Below, piece after piece: positions 50,453 to 59,075 of a stretch of DNA of 64,000 nt; the first letter of the stretch is position 1, and every line of letters starts with the position of its first letter. Below the pieces are notes generated by a model. That model saw only the letters and a program-made list of their open reading frames with translations, searched no databases and was not told where the DNA came from. The stretch spans positions 1,736,001 to 1,800,000 of the forward strand of contig NZ_CP191258.1 in the NCBI RefSeq assembly GCF_050410795.1, given 5' to 3'. The stretch is from Fontivita pretiosa (GTDB taxonomy: Bacteria > Planctomycetota > Phycisphaerae > Tepidisphaerales > Tepidisphaeraceae). The position numbers and the translations under genes are program-made.

Positions 50453-51580
50453 TCATGCCGGCGCGCCGCTCAGGCGGACCTGCGCGGCGTGTGGCTGGAC
50501 CTGTGCGCCTGGCTGATCGCGATCGGAGGGCAGAAACACCCGTGCAGGCGGGGCCATCGTGCCGGCATCGACGAACTGCCCGGTCAGCCATAGCGTCGTC
50601 GGACGCCTGAGCTGCGATTCGCGAAGCACCTGCGCGACGGTCTGCGCCTCCTGCTGTTCGGAGATGAAGTACCCGCTGCACGGGCAGTCGCCGGGCTGGC
50701 CGCTGCCCACCGCCGCCAGCGACACATGTCCCGGCACGTCGATGTTGTGCCGCGTCAGTTCGTCGCGGACTTGGGCGGCGGCGGCGGACGAGTCGCACAC
50801 GATGGCCGTGATCCCATTGTTCTGCACCGCCGCCAGGGCATCGCTGGCAAAAGCGCCATCCACCGTTACGTCCGGCGCCACACGCTGCGCGGTTCGGCGA
50901 ATGGCATCCGCCAGGCACGTCTGGCCTCGCCGCTCCACTGTCAGAAAACGCCGGTGTCCCAGCAGCATCAGATCGCGGCTCAGGTGCGCCGCCGCCAGCG
51001 CCCGGTCGATCAGCACCGCATTCACCGAATACGTCGAGGGTTCGCGATCCACGATCACCACCGCGATTCCCCGAACGATCAGGTCACGGATGAACGCATC
51101 GGGCGTGCGCGGTGACAGATCGATCACGGCCCTCATCGGGCTCAGAAAACTTGGGCGAAGCGAGCTGGTGTCAGTGACGATTTGAAGATTGGGATTCACC
51201 TGCCGCAGGTGTTGGAGCAGACCGCAGTTGAGCTGCGCCGGGTCGCAGATCGCCAGCCACCGCTCGCCCGTCGTGGCCGCGCGCCAGGCCGCCTCGCTGC
51301 TGGCATCGGCCTGCGTTCCGCGCGGGCGGACGAATGTCCCGCGACCGATGCTGCGATCCAGCAGACCCTCGGCGGCCAGGTCCGTCAGTGCCTTGCTGAG
51401 CGTCTTGGCGTTGACGTGGAAGCGTTTGGCGAGCTGCCGCTCGCCGGGGAGTTTGCCGCTGAGTTCTCCCGAGGAGATGGCGGCGCGCAGCTTCTCCCGC
51501 AGTCGTTGGAACTTGTAACTCAGTCTCAACCCACGTTCCGACGTCCCCGTCTCCGCCGCCCTGCTCGATTGAGGATCCAT
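50453..51580 (-). CDS. GntR-family regulator with LacI-type effector domain
   Basis: A 375-residue regulator. The GntR winged helix-turn-helix (YKFQRLREKLRAAISSGELSGKLPGERQLAKRFHVNAKTLSKALTDLAAEGLLDRSIGRGTFVRP) is at residues about 22-86. The rest resembles the LacI/periplasmic-binding fold (VIVDREPSTYSVNAVLIDRA, LMLLGHRRFLTVERR, GITAIVCDSSAAAAQVRDEL). The effector is likely a sugar, but no sugar gene lies close. The region upstream (51581-52366) is long and may hold its operator. Confidence 0.88.
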   Translation of the reverse strand: MDPQSSRAAETGTSERGLRLSYKFQRLREKLRAAISSGELSGKLPGERQLAKRFHVNAKTLSKALTDLAAEGLLDRSIGRGTFVRPRGTQADASSEAAWRAATTGERWLAICDPAQLNCGLLQHLRQVNPNLQIVTDTSSLRPSFLSPMRAVIDLSPRTPDAFIRDLIVRGIAVVIVDREPSTYSVNAVLIDRALAAAHLSRDLMLLGHRRFLTVERRGQTCLADAIRRTAQRVAPDVTVDGAFASDALAAVQNNGITAIVCDSSAAAAQVRDELTRHNIDVPGHVSLAAVGSGQPGDCPCSGYFISEQQEAQTVAQVLRESQLRRPTTLWLTGQFVDAGTMAPPARVFLPSDRDQPGAQVQPHAAQVRLSGAPA

Positions 51581-52366
51581 AGCCCTTCACCTCGCTGCCA
51601 CATCAGGATCTGCGCCCGCCGTGCGTGCCGTGCTGCGGCGATCCATCGCCCCGGGCGCGCCAGCTCACGCTCAAGACCATCACCCGCGTGCCGCGAGACG
51701 GACAACCGAGGCATCGGCAGACCGATTCCACCCCTGCGCGGCGGTGTACGACCCCCGTTGCGGCGGTTGTGCGCGGCGACGCGCTGCTCGTGTTTTCTTC
51801 GACAGGTATGGTCCGAACCTCAAGATCGAAAATCGAACCAGCGTCCAATATACCGATCCGCCCTTCTGTAAACCAGCCCACCATGATCAAAAATCGAAGG
51901 TACTTGAGTCATATCCGGCATACTCCTTTTCCTTCCCGTCTCCTGAAGCGGATTTTTCTTGGCGTTGCGCCAGGGGCGCGGGAGAATCCGGTTAAGGGTG
52001 CTGAGTTGAACCGGCAGCTTCCCATGCTCCTGATTGGTTCTGGGGGTCCCTCTGCCCGCGGAACTCTGTCCCGATCCCTATACAGCAATCATCCATCCGT
52101 ACATATCCGGTGGACGGACGAGCGGGCGGCTCGAGAGAAAAACGGAAGGAGGTGCACTCAAGCCGCCTGAGAATTACATAAGACCTGCTCGTTCGTTCCC
52201 GCGGCAAAGGGGGCCGGTGATTCCGGGCCGCGGGGTGTCTCGGATCTGATCACCAGGGCAAGGCGCTGCATCGGCGGAGGCGGTGCGCAGCGACGTGTCT
52301 ACGTTCGTGGGCACGCGCCGACCCGCCACCGCACGCGCCTCTGCCACCCACCAGCGGAGACCGGAT
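51581..52366. other. Long non-coding region between divergent genes
   Basis: This 786-bp stretch has no convincing gene; the frames across it lack ribosome sites and recognisable folds. It is somewhat richer in A/T around 51800-51960 than its surroundings. GGAAGGAGGTG at 52144-52154 is an ideal ribosome site without a proper frame behind it; its minus-strand form CACCTCCTT equals the 16S rRNA 3' end. Operators for the GntR regulator would be expected here; none was identified. Confidence 0.45.
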
Positions 52367-53635
52367 ATGAACGACGATCACCCTCACACCGCTCGTCACA
52401 CACCAACGCCAACCCTCGATCCGCCCGTCGCACTGCTGTACCGCCCGGCCGGCCCGCCGCCATCGCCTGCGGGATGCAACCCGTTCTACCTGCTCAGCGG
52501 CCTGTGCATGCTGGCCGGGCTTTTCACGCTGAACAATTCCCTGGACTGGAGCCCCCTGCCCGTGGCCAACCTGTTGATTCTGATCTTCACCCTCAACCTC
52601 TATGAGTTCGTGCTGATTGCGGTGGGAGTGTTTCTGGCCTGCCGCGGACTGATGCGCGACGCCACCACCCTGTTCGTGCTCGAAGCCTTCTTCCTGGTCG
52701 ATGCAGGCTTTCTCAACTCGGAGGTCTTCAGCTTCGACCTGCCGATGGGCACGGCGGTAAACGCGGCGCTGCTTGCACTGGCAGCCGTGAAACTGGCCAT
52801 GGTCTTTCGCGGGCTGGGGCTGTCCATCGCCGACCGTCGATACCCGCTGATCCTGATCCAGATGGTGTTGCTGCTGGCGATCCCCGGCGTTTTCAAGCAG
52901 ATCTCCATCGGGCGCAATGGCGCCGTGCCGGCACTGGCCATCTACGGGATGTGGTGGATCGTGGGGCTGATCCCGCTGCTGCACGTGCTGCTGACGCGCG
53001 GGGCCGATCAAACGCGGCATCGCAGGCTGGTCGGCACGTTCGTCGTGCTGGTCAGCATCTCCATCCTGGCGCATCTGTGCACCAGCAACTGGGTCTATAA
53101 CGTGAGATGGGCCCAGGCCAACCTCGCGCCTGTGTTGCTGGGTCTGTCGGCGGCGATCGGCATGGCAGACCGGCACGTCGGCAGCCTGAGCACGCGCATG
53201 CGCAGCCAACTGCTTTTGCCGGCCCTGGCCATCATCCTCGCCACTGAACACACGTCCAGCCTGCTGTTCGCGATACAGGACGTGCCGATCTCGCCGCTGC
53301 GACTGACGCTGCTGGCCGCCGCCCTGGTCTACCTGCACGGGCTGCTGATACATCGTCACGTTTACTTTGGCATCGCGGCTTCGATGTGCCTGGCCGCAGC
53401 AGGATTGGGCCACAGCCCGGCTCGCATCATCGAGACCATCGTAGCCACGGCGGATCGAACCGGTCGCGGCGTCGGCGAACTGCTGCCGCGCTCGCTGAAA
53501 AACTGGGGCATCCTCTCTGTCGTCGCCTCGTTTGCGCTTCTGGCGATCGGCACGGCGGTGAGCCTGCTGCGACCTCGACCGGCTGGCGCCCAAGACGACG
53601 CCGCCTGGCTGCCGCAGCAGAAACGAACCACCTGA
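52367..53635 (+). CDS. Polytopic membrane protein of unknown function
   Basis: A 422-residue protein with about ten to twelve membrane helices, after a Pro-rich cytoplasmic start. Notable pieces are NPFYLLSGLCMLAGLFTLNN and LLPALAIILATEHTSSLLF. The C-terminus is Ala/Gln-rich. No transport or enzyme signature was recognised. GGAGA lies 7 nt before ATG 52367; an upstream start has none. Confidence 0.75.
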   Translation: MNDDHPHTARHTPTPTLDPPVALLYRPAGPPPSPAGCNPFYLLSGLCMLAGLFTLNNSLDWSPLPVANLLILIFTLNLYEFVLIAVGVFLACRGLMRDATTLFVLEAFFLVDAGFLNSEVFSFDLPMGTAVNAALLALAAVKLAMVFRGLGLSIADRRYPLILIQMVLLLAIPGVFKQISIGRNGAVPALAIYGMWWIVGLIPLLHVLLTRGADQTRHRRLVGTFVVLVSISILAHLCTSNWVYNVRWAQANLAPVLLGLSAAIGMADRHVGSLSTRMRSQLLLPALAIILATEHTSSLLFAIQDVPISPLRLTLLAAALVYLHGLLIHRHVYFGIAASMCLAAAGLGHSPARIIETIVATADRTGRGVGELLPRSLKNWGILSVVASFALLAIGTAVSLLRPRPAGAQDDAAWLPQQKRTT

Positions 53636-53694
53636 CCGTCAAAGGAAGTAATTCGGCGATCTGGCGCCCGGGGGGGACGCCAGGCCGCCGTTTC

Positions 53695-54156
53695 TTACGA
53701 GTCGATCGCCCGACTGGCCTCACGGCTGCGATCGATCTCGATTCGCCGGCTCCGCGGGCCCGTTATGGTGATCTTCACGTCAATGCGTTGGCTGCTCGGC
53801 AGAAGCTCCCGCACCTTCTCGGCCCACTCCACCACCACCACACCGCCCTGCTCCAGCAATTCGGCGAATCCGATCGCCTCGAAGTCCTCGGCAGATCGGA
53901 TGCGGTACGCATCGAGGTGAAAGACCTTCAGCCGCGTATCCTCGTAAACATTGAGCAGAACGAATGTCGGGCTGCTGACCTGATGCGGATTTCCTCCCAG
54001 GCCCTTGACCAATCCGCGCACGAATTGCGTCTTGCCCGCGCCAAGATCCCCTTCCAGCGCGATGCACTCGCCGCCACGAAGCGTCGCGGCCAGCTCGGCG
54101 GCGATCTGCTCGGTCTGGCCAACACTGTGAGAGCTGTAGGATTGCAGCATCGTCAA
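53695..54156 (-). CDS. tsaE: tRNA threonylcarbamoyladenosine biosynthesis ATPase TsaE
   Basis: A 153-residue ATPase needed with TsaB and TsaD to make t6A in ANN-decoding tRNAs. The P-loop EGDLGAGKTQF, then VSSPTFVLLNVYE and LDAYRIRSAEDFEAIGF with the VVVEWAEKV block are characteristic. Length is normal. Its start overlaps the end of thiL by 4 bp, so it is the last gene of the leftward cluster. Confidence 0.95.
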   Translation of the reverse strand: MTMLQSYSSHSVGQTEQIAAELAATLRGGECIALEGDLGAGKTQFVRGLVKGLGGNPHQVSSPTFVLLNVYEDTRLKVFHLDAYRIRSAEDFEAIGFAELLEQGGVVVVEWAEKVRELLPSSQRIDVKITITGPRSRRIEIDRSREASRAIDS

Positions 54157-55046
54157 AAGGTATGCTCCCAGCCCCTGGGTTCCAGAGGCTGGCGCTTCCC
54201 GTCCTTTTCCAGCCAGATTCCCGGCTCCGCGACGATGCGCCCGATGCGCTTCGCGATCGTCGGCGCGAATTCATGCGGACTGGTCAACAGCAGCTCGTGA
54301 TCTTCGCCGTCATGCAGGGCATGTTCCAGCGCAGGCGTTCCATCTCGCATGCCAAGGGCGACCGCATCGTCATGGATCGGAATCTGCTCCGCGTAGATGA
54401 CCGCGCCGACTTTGCTCTGCTGGCAGATGTGCCGCAAATCGCGGGACAGCCCGTCGCTCAGGTCGATCATCGAGCTGACCGGGGCCAGGCTCACAAGCTG
54501 CCGGGCCAGCGCGATGCGCGGCTCAAAGCTCATGTGCCGCCCCAGCAGGCTGCCTCCCAGCGGACCGGTCACATAGACGAAGTCTCCGGGCCGGGCGCCG
54601 CTGCGCCTCACCGGCTCGATGCCCGCGCTGCGTCCGAGGATCGAAACCGTCACCACGAGCCGACCGTCCCACGATGCCGTATCCCCGCCGACGATCGGGC
54701 AGGCGAACGCATCCGCCGCTTCTGCGATGCCAAGGTACAGTTCTCTTGCATACTCCATGCCTGTCCCGCGCGCAACAGCGACAGTCGCCACGGCGGCGGC
54801 AGGCAGACAGGCCATCGCGGCGCAGTCGCTGAGGTTGCGGTTCATCGCCTTACGACCGATCTGCCGCGCGGAGTGAATCCTGGAGTCGAAGTGCACGCCA
54901 TCCAGCACCTGATCGGTCCCGACCAGCAGCAGATCCTGCGCGTCCCACTTCAGAATAGCCAGATCATCACCCGCGGGAACGCGCACGAGCTCCGTAGCCC
55001 GCTGCTGCGCGCAGATCCACGAAATCAAGTCGAATTCCCCGGGCAT
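54153..55046 (-). CDS. thiL: Thiamine-monophosphate kinase
   Basis: A 297-residue kinase that makes thiamine diphosphate from thiamine monophosphate. VPAGDDLAILKW, LLVGTDQVLDGVHFD, GRKAMNRNLSDCAAMACLP, CPIVGGDTASWDG, GDFVYVTGPLGGSLLGR, MIDLSDGLSRDLRHIC and LHDGEDHELLLTSP are the family blocks. Length normal. It supplies the last step of the pathway served by thiSG at 41-42 kb. Overlaps tsaE by 4 bp. Confidence 0.95.
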   Translation of the reverse strand: MPGEFDLISWICAQQRATELVRVPAGDDLAILKWDAQDLLLVGTDQVLDGVHFDSRIHSARQIGRKAMNRNLSDCAAMACLPAAAVATVAVARGTGMEYARELYLGIAEAADAFACPIVGGDTASWDGRLVVTVSILGRSAGIEPVRRSGARPGDFVYVTGPLGGSLLGRHMSFEPRIALARQLVSLAPVSSMIDLSDGLSRDLRHICQQSKVGAVIYAEQIPIHDDAVALGMRDGTPALEHALHDGEDHELLLTSPHEFAPTIAKRIGRIVAEPGIWLEKDGKRQPLEPRGWEHTF

Positions 55047-55145
55047 TGCCGGCGATTATACCGCACAACACGCCACTTCTCGTGCACGGCGGCGGATCAA
55101 CGTGCGGCCTGTGGCACCAACCGCATCCGTTGGCGCCTGGAGGTG

Positions 55146-56198
55146 TTACTTTCGCTTGGCCTGCTGGATCGCCCTGGCAACGATACTTCTTGCCCGCTTC
55201 TGCTCGGGTTGATCTTCCGGCGTCACGCAACTGGGAAATGCCGCGAGCAGAAGCTGCGCCTGCTGAAGCGACTGATCATTGGGCATGCTCTTGCCGACAC
55301 GCGCCGCACGCTCCTTCAGCTCAGCAAAGCGTCTGGGATCGGCGACCGGCGGACGACGCCACCGCTCCGCATCCGGCGGCAACTGCTTGATTCGCCCCCG
55401 CGTCGCCGCCACGCGATGCGACAGCTTCGGGTGATCGCTCATGATCTCCGGTGTCTTGTCGTAGCCCTTGTCGATCAGGGTCTGGAAGAATCCGGCGAAC
55501 TGGTGCGGATCCCAGCCGGCACGGCAGTAGAACCAGAACCCCAGCTTGTCGGCCTCGTCTTCGTCTTTGCGGGTGTAGCCCATGCCGATGAACTGCCCTG
55601 CGGCCAGGGCGGCGCCGGCGGCGATCGAGCCGTAGGTCAGGGCGCCTTCGGTGTCGTCCGCCTGGTATCCCGCCGCTGCGCCGGCGATTCCCGCGCCCGC
55701 GGCGATCCCCAGCATCGTGTACTGCCTCTCCATGCCCTTTTTCACGTGTCGCGCGTACACGTGCGCGTACTCGTGCGCCATCACCGCCGCCAGCTCATCC
55801 TCCGTGCGGCAATGCTGCATCAGCTCCGTGTAGATGTACATGTGCTTGCCGCCGGTCGTGAATGCGTTCAGCGTCTTGCTGTTGACCAGGTGAAACTGCA
55901 TGTCCTGGTACATCCACGACGTGTCCTCCCCGGACTTGTGGCTCTTGGGGCCAAAGCCCTCGCGGCTCAGCTCCTGCGCCGCGCGCACGATCCGATCGCC
56001 AACCTCCTGAAGATAATTGGCCAGCACCGGATCCCTGATCACCGCCGGCTCCAGCTCCTTGTGGACGTTGGCGGCCTGCGAGATCACCTGACGATCGGTG
56101 ACGGTGCACCCGCCCGATCCGACCAGAAATCCGGCGCCGAGCACAAACACCAAGATGAGCCTGAGGACGTTGAAGCGGCTGATGACGTTGCCCGTCAT
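55146..56198 (-). CDS. M48-family metallopeptidase lipoprotein
   Basis: About 350 residues. A lipoprotein-like signal (LRLILVFVLGAGFLVGSGGC) is followed by a TPR-free N-terminal domain and the zinc site HEYAH in VMAHEYAHVYARHVKKG, with the third ligand Glu probably in DEDEADKLGFWFYCRAGWDP. A Gly/Ala-rich hydrophobic stretch (GIAAGAGIAGAAAGYQA) lies in between. It resembles BepA/LoiP-type outer-membrane proteases. The ATG near 56198 starts after a spurious longer frame. Confidence 0.85.
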   Translation of the reverse strand: MTGNVISRFNVLRLILVFVLGAGFLVGSGGCTVTDRQVISQAANVHKELEPAVIRDPVLANYLQEVGDRIVRAAQELSREGFGPKSHKSGEDTSWMYQDMQFHLVNSKTLNAFTTGGKHMYIYTELMQHCRTEDELAAVMAHEYAHVYARHVKKGMERQYTMLGIAAGAGIAGAAAGYQADDTEGALTYGSIAAGAALAAGQFIGMGYTRKDEDEADKLGFWFYCRAGWDPHQFAGFFQTLIDKGYDKTPEIMSDHPKLSHRVAATRGRIKQLPPDAERWRRPPVADPRRFAELKERAARVGKSMPNDQSLQQAQLLLAAFPSCVTPEDQPEQKRARSIVARAIQQAKRK

Positions 56199-56232
56199 AC
56201 TTGTCGTGTCCTGGTTGAGGTCGTGTGGCATT

Positions 56233-57522
56233 CTAACCCTGCCGGCGGCGAAGATGTAAGGCGGCAATGTTGGCCAGCACGATGCTGGCGGCGATGAGGC
56301 TGGCGACGGCAGCAACCGCGGGGCGCTGCTGCCCCGGCCAAAGCGCCTGCGTCGCCAGCGCCGTCGCCGGACCCAGCGTCATCCCGATCCCGATCATCGC
56401 CTCATGATACCCGCCACTGCGGGCGCTGCCCTCGGTCAGGACCATGCCAAAATACAGGCTGGCCATGTAGATCAGTCCAGTGGTGATGCCCAGCAGCACC
56501 TGTCCGAGAATCAGCCCGGCCAGGTCGATGACCTCGGCGCCGGCCGTCATCCCGGGCAGCAGCTCACTGGGTCGAACCGTGATCAACACAAACGCCACCA
56601 GCAGTGCCGCGGCGGCGCCCAGCAGCAGACGCGGGCGCGTGTGCCAGAACGTCGTCGCTCCCAGCGCCAAAAACGCCACCCACCGCACCGCCAGCCACAC
56701 ACTGCATAAGACAGTCTGCATCGCCGGACGATAGCTCTGCACCAGCGGCAGCAGGGGCATCATCGCCGCCAGCGCGAACGTGACCACATACATCGCTGGC
56801 ACCGACACGCGGGCCAGCCACAACGCGGTGAGTCGCTGGCGGAGAAGTTGCGGCTCGGGATCGGCGTGTCTGCCGGATGATAGTTCGGACGAGTCCCCCG
56901 CCGCCGACACATCCACGCCTCCGAACCAGGCGATCAGCCCCGCCAGGCCGCTGGCCAGCACCGACACCACGAACACCCCGGCGGGCCAGTGCTCGATGAT
57001 CAGCCCGTTGACCGCGACGATCGCCACGCTGATTCCCGCCCACACCAGGTTGTAGATCGACAGTCGCCGGGACAGCTCCTGCGGCGGGATTTGTCCGGCA
57101 CAGACCAGATTCTCCAGGATCGGCCAGCAGACCGTGCCCAGGGTGATGTCGATCAGCAATACGATCGTCACCACCAGGGGCGTGGGAATCGCCGCCGCCA
57201 CCAGCGTCGCCACAGACATGACCACAAAACAGGCGGTCAGCGGCCCGATGCGACCGAATCGCTGCGTCAGTGGATGAGCCGACAGCGCGCTGAGGGTATA
57301 CAGCGCTCCCATCGCCGCCGACAGCATCAGGTTCTGCCACAGCGACCATCCGAAGCGGACACTCGTGAAAAAGAAGATGCCCAGGGTCAGCAGGTTGGCG
57401 GCGACCGCAGCCAGCGCTTCGATAACATAGACTCGGGCCAGACGCGCCCCATCGGTGGATCCTGCGCGCTCAGGCCCCCTGCCCAGTCGCGGGACGAGGA
57501 CTGCCGAGAGGGATCTGTTCAC
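56233..57522 (-). CDS. MFS-type transporter
   Basis: A 429-residue protein with about twelve membrane helices and a central cytoplasmic loop near residues 215-235. The segment LSAHPLTQRFGRIGPLTACF in the loop after the second or third helix matches the MFS motif A region. The substrate is unknown. Its start overlaps the ftsY stop by 4 bp, indicating the same operon. Confidence 0.8.
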   Translation of the reverse strand: MNRSLSAVLVPRLGRGPERAGSTDGARLARVYVIEALAAVAANLLTLGIFFFTSVRFGWSLWQNLMLSAAMGALYTLSALSAHPLTQRFGRIGPLTACFVVMSVATLVAAAIPTPLVVTIVLLIDITLGTVCWPILENLVCAGQIPPQELSRRLSIYNLVWAGISVAIVAVNGLIIEHWPAGVFVVSVLASGLAGLIAWFGGVDVSAAGDSSELSSGRHADPEPQLLRQRLTALWLARVSVPAMYVVTFALAAMMPLLPLVQSYRPAMQTVLCSVWLAVRWVAFLALGATTFWHTRPRLLLGAAAALLVAFVLITVRPSELLPGMTAGAEVIDLAGLILGQVLLGITTGLIYMASLYFGMVLTEGSARSGGYHEAMIGIGMTLGPATALATQALWPGQQRPAVAAVASLIAASIVLANIAALHLRRRQG

Positions 57523-58454
57523 GTGCCTCCAAACAGGGCATCGACGAACCGCTGCGGATCGAACGTTTCGATGTCCTGCGGCGTTTCGCCCAGCCCGACG
57601 AACTTCACCGGAATCTTGAGCTGGTCGCGGATCGCCAGCACCACGCCCCCCTTGGCCGTGCCGTCGAGCTTGGCCAGGATGATTCCGGTCACATGGATCG
57701 CGCGGTTGAAGTTCTGCGCCTGGAGGATCGCGTTCTGTCCGGTGGTGGCATCCAGGACCAGCAGGACTTCATGTGGGGCGCCTTCAATGCGTTTGGCGAC
57801 CACATCACGGATCTTGGTCAACTCGCGCATGAGGTGTTCCTGGGTGTGCAGTCGCCCGGCGGTATCGACGATCAGCACATCCGCCCCGCGCGCCTTGGCG
57901 GCCTCGCACGCGTCGTATGCCACCGCCGCCGGGTCCGCGCCCATCTTGTGCTTGATGATCTCCACCCCGATCCGCTCGGCCCAGATCGTAAGCTGATCCA
58001 CCGCCGCGGCGCGGAACGTGTCGCTGGCGCAGACAATCACTTTCTTGTTGGCCTGGTTCTTCAACAGCCAGGCGAGCTTGGCGATGCTGGTGGTTTTGCC
58101 CGCGCCGTTGATGCCGGCAACCAGGATCACCGTCGGCCCCGACGGCGCAAAGCGCAGTTCGCGTTCTTCGGGCGGACCCCAGCCGGCGAGCATTTCGGCC
58201 TTGATCGTCGCCTCGGCGTCGGCGCCGTTGCGGATCCTGCCCAGCCGCCAGCGCTCGCGAACCTCACTTACCAGCTTCTCGACGTTTTTCACCCCCATGT
58301 CGGCGCGGATGAACTTCTCCTCCATTTCCGCCAGGAACGCCTCGTCGATCTGCCGCCCGGGGATGAACAGCGTGCGCACGTCCGTATTCAGGACCTGCGC
58401 CGTCTTCTTCAGCGCGCCTTTGAGCTTGTCGAGTGTCTTGGAAAAAAACCCCAT
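57519..58454 (-). CDS. ftsY: Signal recognition particle receptor FtsY
   Basis: A 311-residue GTPase that receives SRP-ribosome complexes at the membrane. N domain: LDKLKGALKKTAQVLNTDVR. G domain: P-loop AGINGAGKTTSIAKLAW, CASDTFRAAAVDQL, the DTAGRLHTQEHLM block, and TKLDGTAKGGVVLAI; it ends in GLGETPQDIETFDPQRFVDALFG. The N-terminal acidic A domain of E. coli FtsY is absent, as in many bacteria. Located between nusB and the MFS gene. Confidence 0.97.
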   Translation of the reverse strand: MGFFSKTLDKLKGALKKTAQVLNTDVRTLFIPGRQIDEAFLAEMEEKFIRADMGVKNVEKLVSEVRERWRLGRIRNGADAEATIKAEMLAGWGPPEERELRFAPSGPTVILVAGINGAGKTTSIAKLAWLLKNQANKKVIVCASDTFRAAAVDQLTIWAERIGVEIIKHKMGADPAAVAYDACEAAKARGADVLIVDTAGRLHTQEHLMRELTKIRDVVAKRIEGAPHEVLLVLDATTGQNAILQAQNFNRAIHVTGIILAKLDGTAKGGVVLAIRDQLKIPVKFVGLGETPQDIETFDPQRFVDALFGGT

Positions 58455-58509
58455 ACAACCGATGAACCATCAGACCGCGATGACACCCAGCGATTACCGG
58501 CCCTGATCA

Positions 58510-58962
58510 TCAGGCCTTGGTGTCTTCGTGTCTTCGTGGTTCAATCCCTTCTTTCAATACCTTGATTTCCTTCAACACCGCATCCAGCACCCCATTTACA
58601 AACGCCGGGCTGTTCTCGGTCGAGAACCGCTTGGCCAGCTCGATGGCTTCATCGATGACGACCTTCGGCGGGGTGTTGGTGTGGGTCAGTTCCCAAATCG
58701 CCAGTCGCAGGATGCACCGATCGACGCCGGGCTGGCGCCTGGGGGGCCACTGCGGCGCCAGCCGCTCGACCCATTGATCGGCGACCTGGCGGTTCTGCCA
58801 GGCGCCGCGCGCCATTTCAAGCGCCTGCTGGCGGATCGTCGGGTCGTCGCTGGCCTCGTGGGTCAGTTGCTGGAGCATCTGCTCGTCCACGTCTCCGCCG
58901 TGCGCATCCCACACGAACAGCAGTTGCAGCGCCAGCTCTCGTGTCTTGCGTCGATTCAACAT
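58510..58962 (-). CDS. nusB: Transcription antitermination protein NusB
   Basis: A 150-residue all-helical RNA-binding protein of the rrn antitermination complex with NusE. LNRRKTRELALQLLFVWDAHG opens it, and LRLAIWELTHTNTPPKVVIDEAIELAKRFSTENSPAFVNGVLDAVLKEI is the core. The last residues GIEPRRHEDTKA are the translation of a dispersed repeat (58515-58550). ATG 58962 is chosen over a longer frame with no support. Neighbouring ftsY and, further up, ribH match a common bacterial gene order. Confidence 0.93.
   Translation of the reverse strand: MLNRRKTRELALQLLFVWDAHGGDVDEQMLQQLTHEASDDPTIRQQALEMARGAWQNRQVADQWVERLAPQWPPRRQPGVDRCILRLAIWELTHTNTPPKVVIDEAIELAKRFSTENSPAFVNGVLDAVLKEIKVLKEGIEPRRHEDTKA
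58515..58550. repeat. Dispersed short repeat at the nusB 3' end
   Basis: The sequence CCTTGGTGTCTTCGTGTC and onward (TTCGTGGTTCAATCCCTT) is a common dispersed motif; its minus-strand reading gives EPRRHEDTKA at the end of NusB. A related motif, CCTTCGTGCCTTCGGGCGTG, occurs at about 41985 between thiS and thiG. Confidence 0.55.
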
Positions 58963-59075
58963 CGGTCCAACATCCGTGCAACACAGTATAGGACCGTCAC
59001 CGAGCACAGCAACCGTCGCCCGAGCCGGCCGCGTCGCGGGCGAGCCTGCTCGGCGGCAGATCCCGCAGCCAGGAC

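Noticed and set aside
54162..56297. 711-residue plus-strand frame over thiL and M48 genes
   Set aside because: No domain seen, His/Arg-rich; the minus-strand genes have intact family motifs.
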